Of a stretch of 64,000 nucleotides of DNA, positions 55,157 to 64,000 are shown in pieces; the stretch's first letter is position 1, and every line of letters starts with the position of its first letter. The translations under genes and the position numbers were made by a program. Source of the DNA: JAFNAG01 sp963721405 (GTDB lineage: Bacteria; Acidobacteriota; UBA6911); the NCBI GenBank assembly GCA_963721405.1, contig CAVRJA010000003.1, positions 558,001-622,000 on the forward strand. The letters are read 5' to 3'. The notes under the pieces are model-generated. The model was not told the DNA's origin. It did no database searches and saw only the letters and a list, made by a program, of their open reading frames with translations.

Positions 55157-55969
55157 TCAGACCTCGGGGCGGCTGTCACCCTGGGCGCCCGGTGGCAAAT
55201 CCAGCAGACGTCTCACATTCGCCGATGTTTCCCGTGCCAGTGTCGGGAAATCGACGTTCTTTATTTGCGCCAGCAAGCGAGCCGTGTCGAGCACGAATGC
55301 GGGCTCGTTGCGCACCCCGCGATGCGGCGCCGGAGCCAGATACGGGCAGTCGGTCTCCACCGCCAGCCGGTCCAGAGGCAGATCGAACGCCGTTTCCCGC
55401 AGCGAGCCGGCATTCTTGAAGGTCACGATTCCCGAAAACGAAATCAGGAATCCGAGTGAGACCCCTTCCCGCGCCTCCTCCGGGGCGCCTGTGAAGCTGT
55501 GCAGCACACCCCCCCTGGACGCGCCGGCATATTCATCCCGCACGATCGCGAAGACGTCTTTCCAGGCGTCGCGGCAGTGAATCGAAACCGGCAGGCGGTG
55601 CTCGCGAGCCAGGCGCAGCTGACGGCGGAAGACCTCGTACTGGATGTCCCGCGGCGAGAGGTCGTAATGGTAGTCAAGGCCGATTTCCCCCCAGAGAACG
55701 ACCTTGGGATGCCCCGCCCAGGTTTCCAGCCGGTCCCAATAGCTTTCATCGACAAGGCGGGCGTCATGCGGACTCACACCGATCGCGGCCCAAATGCGGT
55801 CATGACGCTCCGCGAGGTCCAGCGTCCGTTCGATGGAACTCCCCTGCGGTTTGCCTGTCCCGATTGCGAGGATGAGTTCCACGCCCGAGTCCCAGGCGCG
55901 CTGGATCACCTCGGCGCGGTCCGGGTCAAACTGCGGCATGTCGAGATGAGCGTGAGAGTCGATGATCAT
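55157..55969 (-). CDS. tatD: TatD family metal-dependent hydrolase
   Basis: 270 residues from ATG 55969. MIIDSHAHLDMPQF holds the HxH metal pair, WGEIGLDYHYDLSP the catalytic Glu, PVSIHCRDAW a His ligand, and VETDCPYLAPAPHRG the final Asp. Members are 3'-5' DNases. It lies downstream of a stand-alone MetG-type tRNA-binding domain, a trace of the common metG-tatD order. Confidence 0.95.
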   Translation of the reverse strand: MIIDSHAHLDMPQFDPDRAEVIQRAWDSGVELILAIGTGKPQGSSIERTLDLAERHDRIWAAIGVSPHDARLVDESYWDRLETWAGHPKVVLWGEIGLDYHYDLSPRDIQYEVFRRQLRLAREHRLPVSIHCRDAWKDVFAIVRDEYAGASRGGVLHSFTGAPEEAREGVSLGFLISFSGIVTFKNAGSLRETAFDLPLDRLAVETDCPYLAPAPHRGVRNEPAFVLDTARLLAQIKNVDFPTLARETSANVRRLLDLPPGAQGDSRPEV

Positions 55970-56108
55970 GCAAGATCCGTTCACGGGCCGGAAAGTGTCG
56001 ACGCCCTCAGCTCAGCTCTCCGACTTCCACATGCGCCTTCGGTCTGATGGCTGAAGTCTCAGGTCTGAATTTTGAGGTTCGCATTTTCGAACCTGCCAGC
56101 GGCCCTTC

Positions 56109-56504
56109 CTACTTAAGCAGGGCGCCGTTGGGCACGTCTTCGGCGAACGTGGCCAGGATCGGCCTGTCGCCGGCGGTGGCGGCGAGGACCATGCCGTCGG
56201 ACACGATCCCCATAAGTTTGGCCGGCTTCAGGTTCGCAACCAGGATGATTTTCCGGTTGATCAGGCTGGCAGGCTCGTAGGCGCCGGCGATCCCGGCGAC
56301 GATCTGCCGGACCTCCGAACCGATGTCCACTCGCATCTTGATCAGCTTGCGCGAGCCCTCCACTTTTTCGGCTTCCAGGACCTGCCCCACTCTCATCTGT
56401 ATCTTGGCAAAATCCTCGATGCTGATCTTGGGCTCCGCCACCGGTTGCGGCGGCTGCGGCGCTGGCTCGCTCGCCAGCGCCGGTTCGTTCTTTTCTTCAG
56501 CCAT
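56109..56504 (-). CDS. Stand-alone MetG C-terminal tRNA-binding domain protein
   Basis: 131 residues. The first ~35 are Ala/Pro/Glu rich and look like the linker in methionyl-tRNA synthetase. The rest (IQMRVGQVLEAEKVEGSRKL, QIVAGIAGAYEPASL, ILVANLKPAKLMGIVSDGM) is the OB-fold EMAP/Trbp111 domain. It would bind tRNA non-specifically as a dimer. No MetG catalytic core is adjacent upstream, so the enzyme is either split or encoded elsewhere. Confidence 0.93.
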   Translation of the reverse strand: MAEEKNEPALASEPAPQPPQPVAEPKISIEDFAKIQMRVGQVLEAEKVEGSRKLIKMRVDIGSEVRQIVAGIAGAYEPASLINRKIILVANLKPAKLMGIVSDGMVLAATAGDRPILATFAEDVPNGALLK

Positions 56505-56634
56505 TTCCTATCGTTCTCCAGTTCGAAATGCACGGCACCCGGGAAGCCGATTTCGGGCTCCCCGGAAACTTCCCTCCCGGGAGTTGTCTGCTGGCGCCAT
56601 TGCATGGATCTGCTTCAGCCACGAAGTGGCGTCA

Positions 56635-56797
56635 GATAGTAGCCCCGGGCAGCGGCTAGCCTGTGACTACGATGTGCAAGCGAGTATTTGCCAGAGATAA
56701 ACGCATATTCAAGTTCAAGATACCGCAGATGGCCGCACCTAGTCACAGGTTATTCAATCCGACGTCGTCGGAGGCTGGGCTTGCCCCCGGCTACTAT
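56635..56797. repeat. MITE-like inverted repeat, 163 bases
   Basis: GATAGTAGCCCCGGGC (56635-56650) pairs with GCCCCCGGCTACTATC (56782-56797). A second inner pair is AGCCTGTGAC (56658-56667) with GTCACAGGTT (56741-56750). Similarity extends a few bases outside both ends (GTGGCGTCA / TTGCCGCCC). It fills most of the gene-free gap 56505-56909. No transposase is present; mobility in trans is inference. Confidence 0.75.
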
Positions 56798-56909
56798 CTT
56801 GCCGCCCCTCACGGGGCTCACCGGGTGCTCATTGGAAACTTTGCTCCCATGAGTTTCTGATTTCAATGAATGACGTGCCCGTCACAGGTGCTCTCCGGGT
56901 ATTCGTGGA

Positions 56910-58340
56910 TCAGCGGTTCTGTCCCGCTGGCCCCGCTCGATCGAGTTCAAGAAAAGCCCGGGAAGCGGCGGCCATGACATCTTTCAGAGCGGCGTCCTTC
57001 TCCATCGCCAACCGCCGGCAGCATTCGTATTCCGGGACGAAGTTCACACGCCGGCCCTCACGAAACGACACTTTGACCGCAACGGTGCCGAACTCCGTCT
57101 CCACTTCAATAAACCGCCGTTCCAGCGTCTTGCGCCGGACGAGGGCATATCGGACCCCGATGGTGGTCGTTTCCGCGAACATCATGTCGGACATGACATC
57201 GATGCGATCGGGATCGCAGATCACCGTCAGCAACGTCCCCGGCCGGTTTTTTTTCATTTGCGCCGGGACAGCGAACACGTCGAGCGCGCCGGCCGACAGC
57301 GCCTTTTCCTGAAAGTAGCCGTAGACCTGCGGGTTCATGTCGTCGAGGTTCGCCTCGATTACCGCGACTTGTTCCGGGGAGGCTGGGTCAGGAGGCAGTT
57401 TGACCTCGCTTCCGAGTGTCAAGCGCAATACGTTCGAAGCCCCGGGAATATCGCGGTCCCCTGCGCCGTAGCCGACCCGGTCCACACGCATGAGCGGCCT
57501 GGGACCGAAACTGTCCGCAAAAGTAACCAGGAGAGCGGCGCCCGTCGGCGTCGCGAGTTCGCCGGCGACGGCGGTGGAATAGATGGGGATCCCCTTGAGA
57601 AGCTCGACCGCCGCCGGTCCCGGCGCGGGATAGACTCCATGCCTGCATTCGAGAGTTCCCTGGCCGACGTTCACCGGAGCGCTGATCAGGCGCACCGGCA
57701 TCAATTCCTCCATGGCGACGGCCGTGCCGACGATGTCCACGATCGAGTCGACGGCGCCGACTTCATGAAAGTGGACCTCGTCAGGATGCTGGTTGTGGAT
57801 CCTTCCTTCGGCTTCGGCCAGCCTTCGAAACGCCTCGACCGACTTTGACTTCACCCAGTCGGATAACCCGCTCGATTCAATCATGGCGCGGATCTCGCGG
57901 AAACTGCGGTGCTCGTGATCGTGGGCGCCGGAGCCGTGAGTGGTGTGATCATGCGCCCCCTGATCGTGCTGTTCGTGGCTGTGCGCGTGCTGACCGAGGC
58001 CGTCATGGACATGCTCTCCGCGGGCGTGCATCCCCGGTTCGCGGTCGCTCTCCTCACGGGGAGGTTGTCCTTCGCAGCGGACGTTGAACTTCGCCGCCTG
58101 GATGCCGGAACGCGAGCAACTGGTCAAGGCAAGGTCGTATCCCCCGAGGCCCAGCAGGCGGAGCTTTTCCCGAAGCCGGGCGAAATCCTGGCCGAGGTCC
58201 AGCAACGCCCCGAGCATCATATCGCCGCTGATGCCGGAGAACGGTTCAACGTAAAGCAGTTTGACCGGGGGCGCCGGCGGCCGCGCCAGGTCCGGGCGGC
58301 CTTCCTGCCTGGATTTTTTGGGTGTCATAGTCCTCGTCAT
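56910..58340 (-). CDS. larC: LarC-type nickel insertion protein (DUF111)
   Basis: 476 residues from ATG 58340. VKLLYVEPFSGISGDMMLGA is the family start; a His-rich region (HAHSHEQHDQGAHDHTTHGS) lies at ~115-140; HNQHPDEVHFHEVGAVDSIV and VIEANLDDMNPQVYGYFQE are signatures. LarC loads nickel into the pincer cofactor of lactate racemase-type enzymes. It is one continuous frame, unlike the split form in lactobacilli. No larB, larE or larA lies nearby. Confidence 0.9.
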   Translation of the reverse strand: MTRTMTPKKSRQEGRPDLARPPAPPVKLLYVEPFSGISGDMMLGALLDLGQDFARLREKLRLLGLGGYDLALTSCSRSGIQAAKFNVRCEGQPPREESDREPGMHARGEHVHDGLGQHAHSHEQHDQGAHDHTTHGSGAHDHEHRSFREIRAMIESSGLSDWVKSKSVEAFRRLAEAEGRIHNQHPDEVHFHEVGAVDSIVDIVGTAVAMEELMPVRLISAPVNVGQGTLECRHGVYPAPGPAAVELLKGIPIYSTAVAGELATPTGAALLVTFADSFGPRPLMRVDRVGYGAGDRDIPGASNVLRLTLGSEVKLPPDPASPEQVAVIEANLDDMNPQVYGYFQEKALSAGALDVFAVPAQMKKNRPGTLLTVICDPDRIDVMSDMMFAETTTIGVRYALVRRKTLERRFIEVETEFGTVAVKVSFREGRRVNFVPEYECCRRLAMEKDAALKDVMAAASRAFLELDRAGPAGQNR

Positions 58341-58553
58341 CACGGAAACGGGGAGGCGCCCCGCAAAAGTTAGAGTCGCAGACCGCACCTGAGTCTAGGT
58401 GGCACACCAACGGAAGTCAAGATCTGCCGCCCGATCGCGATCGCGATTGAAGATCCGGCCTGCGCCTTCGCGGCTCGCGCATTGATTTGGGCATTTGAGT
58501 AGAGTATGTTTTGTCGGCCCGGTCATTCGCCGATTCAAGGAACGACATTATCC

Positions 58554-60521
58554 ATGCTTTCCGCACTTACAAAAGACATCGAAAACAGGCTCAAGGGCAT
58601 CATCCTCGCGAAGTACCAGGTCGCCTACGATTCGCTCCCGTTCACGACTCCGCCGCGCATCGAGTTGGGTGAGCTTGCGCTGCCGATCGCGTTCGATCTC
58701 GCACGCAAGGTTCGGCGCGCGCCGAAGGTCATCGCCCAGGAACTGGCGACCGAGGCCCAGGCCATTCCCGGGGTGTGGAAGGTCGACGTGGCCGGCGCGG
58801 GATATCTGAATTTCTATCTGGACCGCGCCCGGCTGGCGCTTCGCCTTGCCGACAGCATTCAAGCAAACCGGCATGGGTGCGCCGCAGGCTCCGATGTCCC
58901 GGGCAAGACCATCGTCGAGCACACGAACATAAACCCGAACAAGGCGGCGCATATCGGGCATCTGCGCAACGCCGCGCTCGGCGACGCATTCGTTCGATGC
59001 CTGCGTTTTTTGGGACATACCGTCGAAGTGCAGAACTATCTCGACAACACCGGCGTCCAGGTTGCCGATGTGGTGGTCGGGTTGGAACGCATGATGGGGA
59101 AGACCTTCGAAGAGGTCGCCGCCGTCGAGGGGAAGTTCGACTACTACTGCTGGGACGTCTATGCGCGCGTCGCCCGGTTCTACAGGGAACCGGAAGAAAA
59201 CCAGAAACTGCGCAGCCTGACGCTGCAGGCAATCGAGGGCGGGAACAACCCGACGGCGGACCTCGCGCAGCACGTTGCGATGCGGATCGCGCGGGCGCAC
59301 CTGGCCACGATGGCTCGCATCAACGTCCACTACGACCTGCTGCCGCGCGAGAGCGAAATCCTCCATCTTCATTTCTGGGAAAAGGCATTTCAGTTGCTCC
59401 GCGAGCGTGGCGCGATCTACTTTGTCGAGGAGGGAAAGAACCGCAATTGCTGGGTGATGAAGACGGGCGAGGCGGCCGGCCCCGCAATGCGCGACGAGAC
59501 GGAAGACGACGAGAAGATCATCGTGCGGTCGGATGGGACCGTGACCTATGTCGGCAAGGATATCGCATACCAGCTCTGGAAGTTCGGACTGCTGGGATTG
59601 GATTTTCACTATTGCCCGTTTCAATCGGATTCGGATCGGACGATCTGGACGACCACTACCGAGAAAATGCCCGGCGTGAATCCTCCCCGTTTCGGCGCCG
59701 CACAACGCGTGTACAACGTCATCGACAGCCGTCAGTCCTATCTCCAGAAGATCGTGCTGCAGGGGCTGAAGGCGCTCGGGTACGAGGAACAGGCTGCGCA
59801 CTCGACCCACTTCTCTTACGAGATGGTGGCGCTGAGCCCAGCATGCTGCGAGGATCTCGGGTACGATCTCTCGGAGGAGGAAAAGAAACGGCCGTATGTG
59901 GAAGTCTCCGGCCGAAAGGGCCTCGGGGTCAAGGCGGACGATCTGCTCGACACCCTCGTGGACAAGGCTTTGGCAGAGGTACGGTCGCGGCATGAACTGC
60001 ACGACGAGGAGGCCCGCCGGATCGCGCAAATCATCTCGGTTGGCGCGCTCCGCTATTTCCTCCTCCGATTCGCGCGCAATACCGTCATCGCCTTCGATTT
60101 CAAGGAGGCTCTCAGCTTCGACGGGGAAACGGGACCGTACGTTCAGTATGCGGTCGTGCGGGCCGACAATATCTTCCGCAAGGCGGAAGAGTCGGGAGTC
60201 AAACTCGGGGAGTCAAGGATAGACCCGGAGAAATTCGGCGAATTCCTGGCGTCCAACGACGAAATCTGGGAGATTACCTACCAGGCGGCGCGCCTCCCGG
60301 AGGTGGTTCGCCAGGTGACCGCTTCGCTCGAGCTCTCACAGTTATGCAAATTCGCCTTTCATCTCGCACAAAAGTTCAATCTCTTCTATCATAAATATCA
60401 TATTCTGTCTGAGACGGATCCGGACAGGAAGGCGCACCTGCTGTTGATCCTGGGTCTGGTGCGGAGCCAGATGGCCAAGGCGCTGGACCTTTTGGGCTGT
60501 GATGTTCCACCAATGATGTAG
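58554..60521 (+). CDS. argS: Arginyl-tRNA synthetase
   Basis: 655 residues from ATG 58554 (MLSALTKDIENRLK). The N-terminal ArgS domain, NPNKAAHIGHLRNA (HIGH motif), VQNYLDNTGVQVADV and the KMSKS-like VSGRKGLGVKADDLLD are present; the anticodon-binding C-terminus ends SQMAKALDLLGCDVPP. Two secreted-protein genes follow on the same strand. Confidence 0.96.
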   Translation: MLSALTKDIENRLKGIILAKYQVAYDSLPFTTPPRIELGELALPIAFDLARKVRRAPKVIAQELATEAQAIPGVWKVDVAGAGYLNFYLDRARLALRLADSIQANRHGCAAGSDVPGKTIVEHTNINPNKAAHIGHLRNAALGDAFVRCLRFLGHTVEVQNYLDNTGVQVADVVVGLERMMGKTFEEVAAVEGKFDYYCWDVYARVARFYREPEENQKLRSLTLQAIEGGNNPTADLAQHVAMRIARAHLATMARINVHYDLLPRESEILHLHFWEKAFQLLRERGAIYFVEEGKNRNCWVMKTGEAAGPAMRDETEDDEKIIVRSDGTVTYVGKDIAYQLWKFGLLGLDFHYCPFQSDSDRTIWTTTTEKMPGVNPPRFGAAQRVYNVIDSRQSYLQKIVLQGLKALGYEEQAAHSTHFSYEMVALSPACCEDLGYDLSEEEKKRPYVEVSGRKGLGVKADDLLDTLVDKALAEVRSRHELHDEEARRIAQIISVGALRYFLLRFARNTVIAFDFKEALSFDGETGPYVQYAVVRADNIFRKAEESGVKLGESRIDPEKFGEFLASNDEIWEITYQAARLPEVVRQVTASLELSQLCKFAFHLAQKFNLFYHKYHILSETDPDRKAHLLLILGLVRSQMAKALDLLGCDVPPMM

Positions 60522-60527
60522 CGGCTT

Positions 60528-60998
60528 ATGATTTTCCAATCGACCGTCTTCCTGCTGGCGCTGGCAATCCTGTTTCAGGGCGTCGCTGCTCCTTCCAAGT
60601 TTGCGGCAGCGGATTGCCTGACGGCCGTCGAGAAAAACCGCATTTCGAAAGAGCAGAACATCAACAGCCGCATCAAGATCTATCGCGAAGTTTCGGAGCG
60701 GCTCCATAAGGTTATGCTCGGCGCCCTGGTCAAGCAGGACGCCGGTTCGGTCTTGCCTCTGCTCAGCTGCTGGAAAGAGCACTTGACCGCATCACTGAAG
60801 GATATTGAGGCCAACATCAACCGTAAGAAGAGGTCCGGCGCCCTGATCGATTTTGAAATTCAGCTGCGCAAATCCATCGGGGATGTGAACGATGCCCGGC
60901 TCAAAGCCCCCGTGGAGCAGAACCCCCAGTATCAGGATTGGCTGGCCGAAGCCAACCGGGTCCGCGAGCTGTTCGTCAACATCATATTTCAGAGGTGA
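60528..60998 (+). CDS. Secreted protein of unknown function (paralogue 1)
   Basis: 156 residues with an N-terminal signal sequence (STVFLLALAILFQGVAA). The mature part is helical and charged (RISKEQNINSRIKIYREVSE, DFEIQLRKSIGDVND). It shares the pattern K-x-Q-x-I-x-x-R-x-K-I-Y with the next gene, so they are probably duplicates that diverged. It follows argS by 6 bases. Function is unknown. Confidence 0.7.
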   Translation: MIFQSTVFLLALAILFQGVAAPSKFAAADCLTAVEKNRISKEQNINSRIKIYREVSERLHKVMLGALVKQDAGSVLPLLSCWKEHLTASLKDIEANINRKKRSGALIDFEIQLRKSIGDVNDARLKAPVEQNPQYQDWLAEANRVRELFVNIIFQR

Positions 60999-61025
60999 CG
61001 TGACACGGAAATCGAGGGCGCGCCA

Positions 61026-61541
61026 TTGAGACCTTTCCAAAAGAAGTTTCTGCTGTTGCTGGTTGCCGTTGCATTCGCGGCAAGCATCCGTCAGGCGCCT
61101 GCCAAGGAGTTCCTCACTCCGGATGAGATCGTCAAGATCCAGGATGCCCAGGAAATCGACTTGCGGGTCAAGATCTATCTCCAGGCGGCGGCCCTGCGGT
61201 TGAGGACCGTAGCCGACCGGTTTGCCGGCAAGGAGTCGGCCCAAGGGGATCCGCTCGAGTTATTCAGCGTGGAGGATATGCTCGAGGGATACTACCAGAT
61301 TCTGCGCGCCGTCATGCTGAACCTCGACGACGCCTCACGAAAACCCGGAGTGGATCCGGCCAAGATCCATGCCGCGCTGAAGGGCCTCAAGGCGGCCACA
61401 GACGCGGCGGCGAACCAGCTTGAGGCGTTGAAAAAGACGGCTGAAGAGAAGCGGCGGGAAGAAGCGTGGAACCTGATCGTCAAAGCCATCGAAATCAACA
61501 AAGGCGCCCAGGAAGGCGCCACCACCGCCCTCAAAAAGTAA
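61026..61541 (+). CDS. Secreted protein of unknown function (paralogue 2)
   Basis: 171 residues, probably starting at TTG 61026, with a signal sequence (KFLLLLVAVAFAASIRQAPA). The start of the mature part (FLTPDEIVKIQDAQEIDLRV, KIYLQAAALRLRTVADRF) resembles the gene before it. The C-terminus is a long Ala/Lys-rich helix (ATDAAANQLEALKKTAEEK). Location is envelope or outside the cell; role unknown. Confidence 0.7.
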   Translation: MRPFQKKFLLLLVAVAFAASIRQAPAKEFLTPDEIVKIQDAQEIDLRVKIYLQAAALRLRTVADRFAGKESAQGDPLELFSVEDMLEGYYQILRAVMLNLDDASRKPGVDPAKIHAALKGLKAATDAAANQLEALKKTAEEKRREEAWNLIVKAIEINKGAQEGATTALKK

Positions 61542-61632
61542 GACGGGAACCGAAGACTTGAAACTGGCTGGATTCAATGACAAATTCTGTCTTGCGGCTG
61601 CGAACCATCACCGTATTTATGAATTCATGCAC

Positions 61633-63378
61633 TTAGTCGTTTGCGGCGGTATGGGGCAGGGGGATGTCAAGCGTGCCGAAGCGGCCCGTGCCGGCATCCC
61701 GCACCAGGACGCGGATGGCCAGGGTATCCGCGCCGGGTTTCCACTGGTGGCGGAAAGGAAGCCCCCGGGAGCGTGCAATCTCCATTTGCGGCGGCAGAAG
61801 TCTGGCGTTGATTCTCGACTGCTGAAATCTCACCCTGCCGTCGGCGGTCTTCTCGCCGATGTACACGTCCACCACAGCGGCCATCCTGCCAGACTCCTCG
61901 CGCCAGAAAAGGTCCCCTGACTCGATCTGAAGCGTCAGCAGCAGAATGCCGGAGTCGGCTTCACCCGCGGGAGCGCAGCGTGCGGTGATACGGATCGCGT
62001 CCGAACCGAAGGGACTCATCATGGCCAGTCGTTCCGCCTCGGCGTCCCAGGTCTGCTCTTTGGCCGGGGAAAGATCCGCCAGGTATCCCTGCTTGTGGAG
62101 GAGGCGCACATCCGGCCTCTGCACGGTCACCTTGAGTGTGTGCCACTTGCCGTCCGGCGCCTCGGGCATGTAGAAGCCGAGGGAGTAGGACCCGTGAACG
62201 TCTCCGATTACCCTCTTCACGCCTTCGGACAAATCGTTGTTGCCGAATATGAACCGCCCGCCCGTGATCGATGTCATGAGGGTGAAGGCAGCCCGGTTCT
62301 CCGTGTTCTGGGCCGCCGCGCGTTCGATCTCGGAATAGCGGCCTGCCAGCTCCGGCGGATACTGGCGTTGGGCGAGCGTCTCGGCTGCACCGGTCAGCCC
62401 GCGGGCATCCACACCATACAGGGCTACGCCGGCCTGCGCCAGCCGCTCCGAAGTCTTCCGGATCGCGTTTTCGAGGTTGTCCCCCGACATGGGATTCACA
62501 GGCATATTGTCGGGGGTTGTCGAGACTCGCTGGGAGAACAGCGAAATGCCGCCGCTGACCCAGACGACGGACTTGCGTCCCGGGACGGCGGCCAGATGCC
62601 TGCCCAGTCCCTCCAGCATGGCAAGGGTCTCCTCCACGCGGTTGCGCTGAATGATGGCGTTCGTGTTCACGTCCCCGGCAATGGCGGCCTTGTCCGCTGC
62701 CTGCACGGCACGGAACACCGCGGTGGCATAGGGCGTCTTGCGCGCCTCGATCTGATCCAGGATCGCCTCGGCGTCAAGGGCAGCCTGCTCCACATCGTTC
62801 AGTTTCTGCGTCTGCACCGCGGCGGTCACCGCATCCATGTTTGCCCGCAGCGATGCCATGTCGTCGGTGAAGTCGTGGATGATCCGGAGTTCCTTGCCCA
62901 GCTGGTAAATCGCCACGCGCGATTGCGGGGCCAGGGCGCGCAGCAGACGCCCGGCGTGCGCCATGACGAACATCTGGTCGCGAGGATCCGTGTTGGCGGA
63001 GTCGAGCACCAGCGCGGTGATGTTCCGCTGCTCGGCAGTGTCAGGTAGATTGCGGTTGGAGAAAACGAACTGCGGCAACACCGGGCGTTCGCCCTTCTGC
63101 AGGCGCGGTGCGCCTTCGTAGCGGCACAGGGAAAGGTCGCGCGGCCTGCCGTTGTCGAAGATCGCGAAATCCCCGGCTTCGAGATCCGTCACCGGGTTTC
63201 CGTTCTTATCGTTCGCGACGACGGTCAGTTCCACCAGCCTTGCCGCGACGCGAATCGGAGGAGCCTGATCCTGCGCCGGGCCGGGCGAAGCGATGGTCAG
63301 GCTGCACAAAACCGTAAGAGTCAAAAGCCCGATCGCCCTTTCCCCCGGCATTCCAGCCCGATTCAGCACGGTTTTCAT
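61633..63378 (-). CDS. Acidobacterial VWA-like domain secreted protein (TIGR03436 type)
   Basis: 581 residues from ATG 63378. After a signal peptide comes IRVAARLVELTVVANDKNGN with LEAGDFAIFDNGRPRDL, the N-terminal mark of this family. A VWA-like region follows (NITALVLDSANTDPRDQMFV; VWVSGGISLF; VALYGVDARGL; GGRFIFGNNDLSEGVKRVIG), then a C-terminal beta domain (SYSLGFYMPEAPDGKWHTLK). The family is strongly expanded in Acidobacteriota. Ligand and role are unknown. Confidence 0.9.
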   Translation of the reverse strand: MKTVLNRAGMPGERAIGLLTLTVLCSLTIASPGPAQDQAPPIRVAARLVELTVVANDKNGNPVTDLEAGDFAIFDNGRPRDLSLCRYEGAPRLQKGERPVLPQFVFSNRNLPDTAEQRNITALVLDSANTDPRDQMFVMAHAGRLLRALAPQSRVAIYQLGKELRIIHDFTDDMASLRANMDAVTAAVQTQKLNDVEQAALDAEAILDQIEARKTPYATAVFRAVQAADKAAIAGDVNTNAIIQRNRVEETLAMLEGLGRHLAAVPGRKSVVWVSGGISLFSQRVSTTPDNMPVNPMSGDNLENAIRKTSERLAQAGVALYGVDARGLTGAAETLAQRQYPPELAGRYSEIERAAAQNTENRAAFTLMTSITGGRFIFGNNDLSEGVKRVIGDVHGSYSLGFYMPEAPDGKWHTLKVTVQRPDVRLLHKQGYLADLSPAKEQTWDAEAERLAMMSPFGSDAIRITARCAPAGEADSGILLLTLQIESGDLFWREESGRMAAVVDVYIGEKTADGRVRFQQSRINARLLPPQMEIARSRGLPFRHQWKPGADTLAIRVLVRDAGTGRFGTLDIPLPHTAAND

Positions 63379-63805
63379 CGAAGATATTCCCTCCACCCGG
63401 AAGCAGAGCGGTCGGCTGCGAGACCTGATTCACGGATCGGAGTCGACCTGCAAAGGATTTTACATCAGAAGCAACCAGGGCTGTAGCTTTTGCGTTCGAA
63501 CGAGGTGATCGACACGTCGGGGATTAGAGTCCTGGTGGCGATATGCCTACCGACGGCCCTCAGAATCGCTGTCTCGCCGGCAGGTCCGGCAGTCAGTAGG
63601 CCCCGGCCGGCGGCCGGGACCCTGGACTTGCGATAACCGCATTCACCCGCCCTTCGTCCAGAAGCGTCGCAACCGTGCCGCCTTTGATCAAGAGGTGATG
63701 CATGCGACGGCGCCGATTTCGTGGCTTCAATGCGTGCCACGGGCTTTGGGCGCGATCGGGGGAAGAAAGGGTCTCGGCCGGCGAGGCCGTCTCAAAACCA
63801 GTTTC
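63379..63805. other. Gene-poor region upstream of the VWA protein gene
   Basis: I see no gene with recognisable domains here. A minus-strand fragment around 63600-63700 reads MHHLLIKGGTVATLLDEGRV and soon stops; it may be a scrap of a short antitoxin-like or regulator gene. Confidence 0.4.
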
Positions 63806-64000
63806 TGTCGCGAAACTTCAAGAGCGTCTGACCTGGACATAGACTTGGACCTGGACGTGGACGTAGACCCGGCCAATACCTATGGCACGATATAAGTGAC
63901 GCATTCGCGAGAGGTTACATCAATAACGCCTGACCACGTCCAGGTCGAGGTCCAGGTCCACGTCCAGGACCAGGCAGGACAATGATTGAGTTTCGCGACA
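63806..64000. repeat. MITE-like element with 12-base terminal inverted repeats and GGACNT words
   Basis: The ends are TGTCGCGAAACT (63806-63817) and its exact complement AGTTTCGCGACA (63989-64000). Inside, two arms of hexamer words (GGACCT/GGACGT at 63831-63870 and the inverse at 63937-63973) face each other round ~65 bases. The right end coincides with the window edge, so it may extend further. Confidence 0.85.

Noticed and set aside
56663..56860. 65-codon plus-strand open frame
   Set aside because: It lies across the inverted repeat element and has no recognisable features.
63826..63895. Short acidic protein DLDIDLDLDVDVD
   Set aside because: It is the translation of the GGACNT word repeat inside an inverted element.

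Overview
The window looks like a piece of an Acidobacteriota chromosome of high G+C. The clearest lineage marker is a gene at 61633-63378 for the VWA-like secreted protein family described from acidobacteria (TIGR03436 type). The core genes (Zn-ribbon S4 and S14, zinc-LID adenylate kinase, full-length secY, larC with a His-rich insert) fit that placement. Species level cannot be read from the sequence.

Layout. (1) 1-8430 is a pile of mobile DNA. A recombinase-in-trio (RIT) element (ritA broken by a stop codon, ritB, ritC) ends exactly inside istB of an IS21-like element. That element carries three passenger genes (ParB-like, DUF669-like, small zinc protein) and itself cuts a second ritA. Scraps of an integrase-core transposase and an HNH nuclease follow. 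(2) 8449-12003 holds a translationally coupled light/pigment-type operon (photolyase remnant, NAD-binding epimerase-like protein, TspO, SRPBCC protein) and two small unknown genes. (3) 12207-17748 is a defence-like island: a four-gene overlapping operon (unknown protein, QueC/PP-loop enzyme, XRE-ImmA metalloprotease, PIN nuclease) divergent from a hipBA toxin-antitoxin pair, both with palindromic operators. (4) tRNA-Pro(CGG) at 18247-18323 marks the boundary, its 3' end facing the island. (5) 18391-30439 is core housekeeping: surE, tRNA-Pro(GGG), a MerR regulator, an IHF/HU protein, der, a lipid kinase, an M23 peptidase, coaD, an ECF sigma factor, rsmD, recG. (6) 30443-50583 is one continuous minus-strand str-S10-spc-alpha superoperon from rpsL to rplQ, then ribA. 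tuf carries a one-base frameshift in a G run. (7) 50983-63378 holds ssb, a class A penicillin-binding protein, a polyprenyl synthase, tatD, a stand-alone MetG-type tRNA-binding domain, larC, argS, two related secreted proteins and the VWA protein.

The most notable system is the QueC-like/XRE-ImmA/PIN operon at 12207-15973. It joins a deazaguanine-synthase-type enzyme, known in Qat and type IV CBASS defence, to a sensor protease and a nuclease. I do not recognise this combination as a named system. A second theme is non-coding: several intergenic regions hold short-period word repeats arranged as inverted arms (21461-21993, 43044-43129, 54944-55118, 63806-64000) plus a MITE-like inverted repeat (56635-56797). 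One of these sits inside the S10 ribosomal operon.
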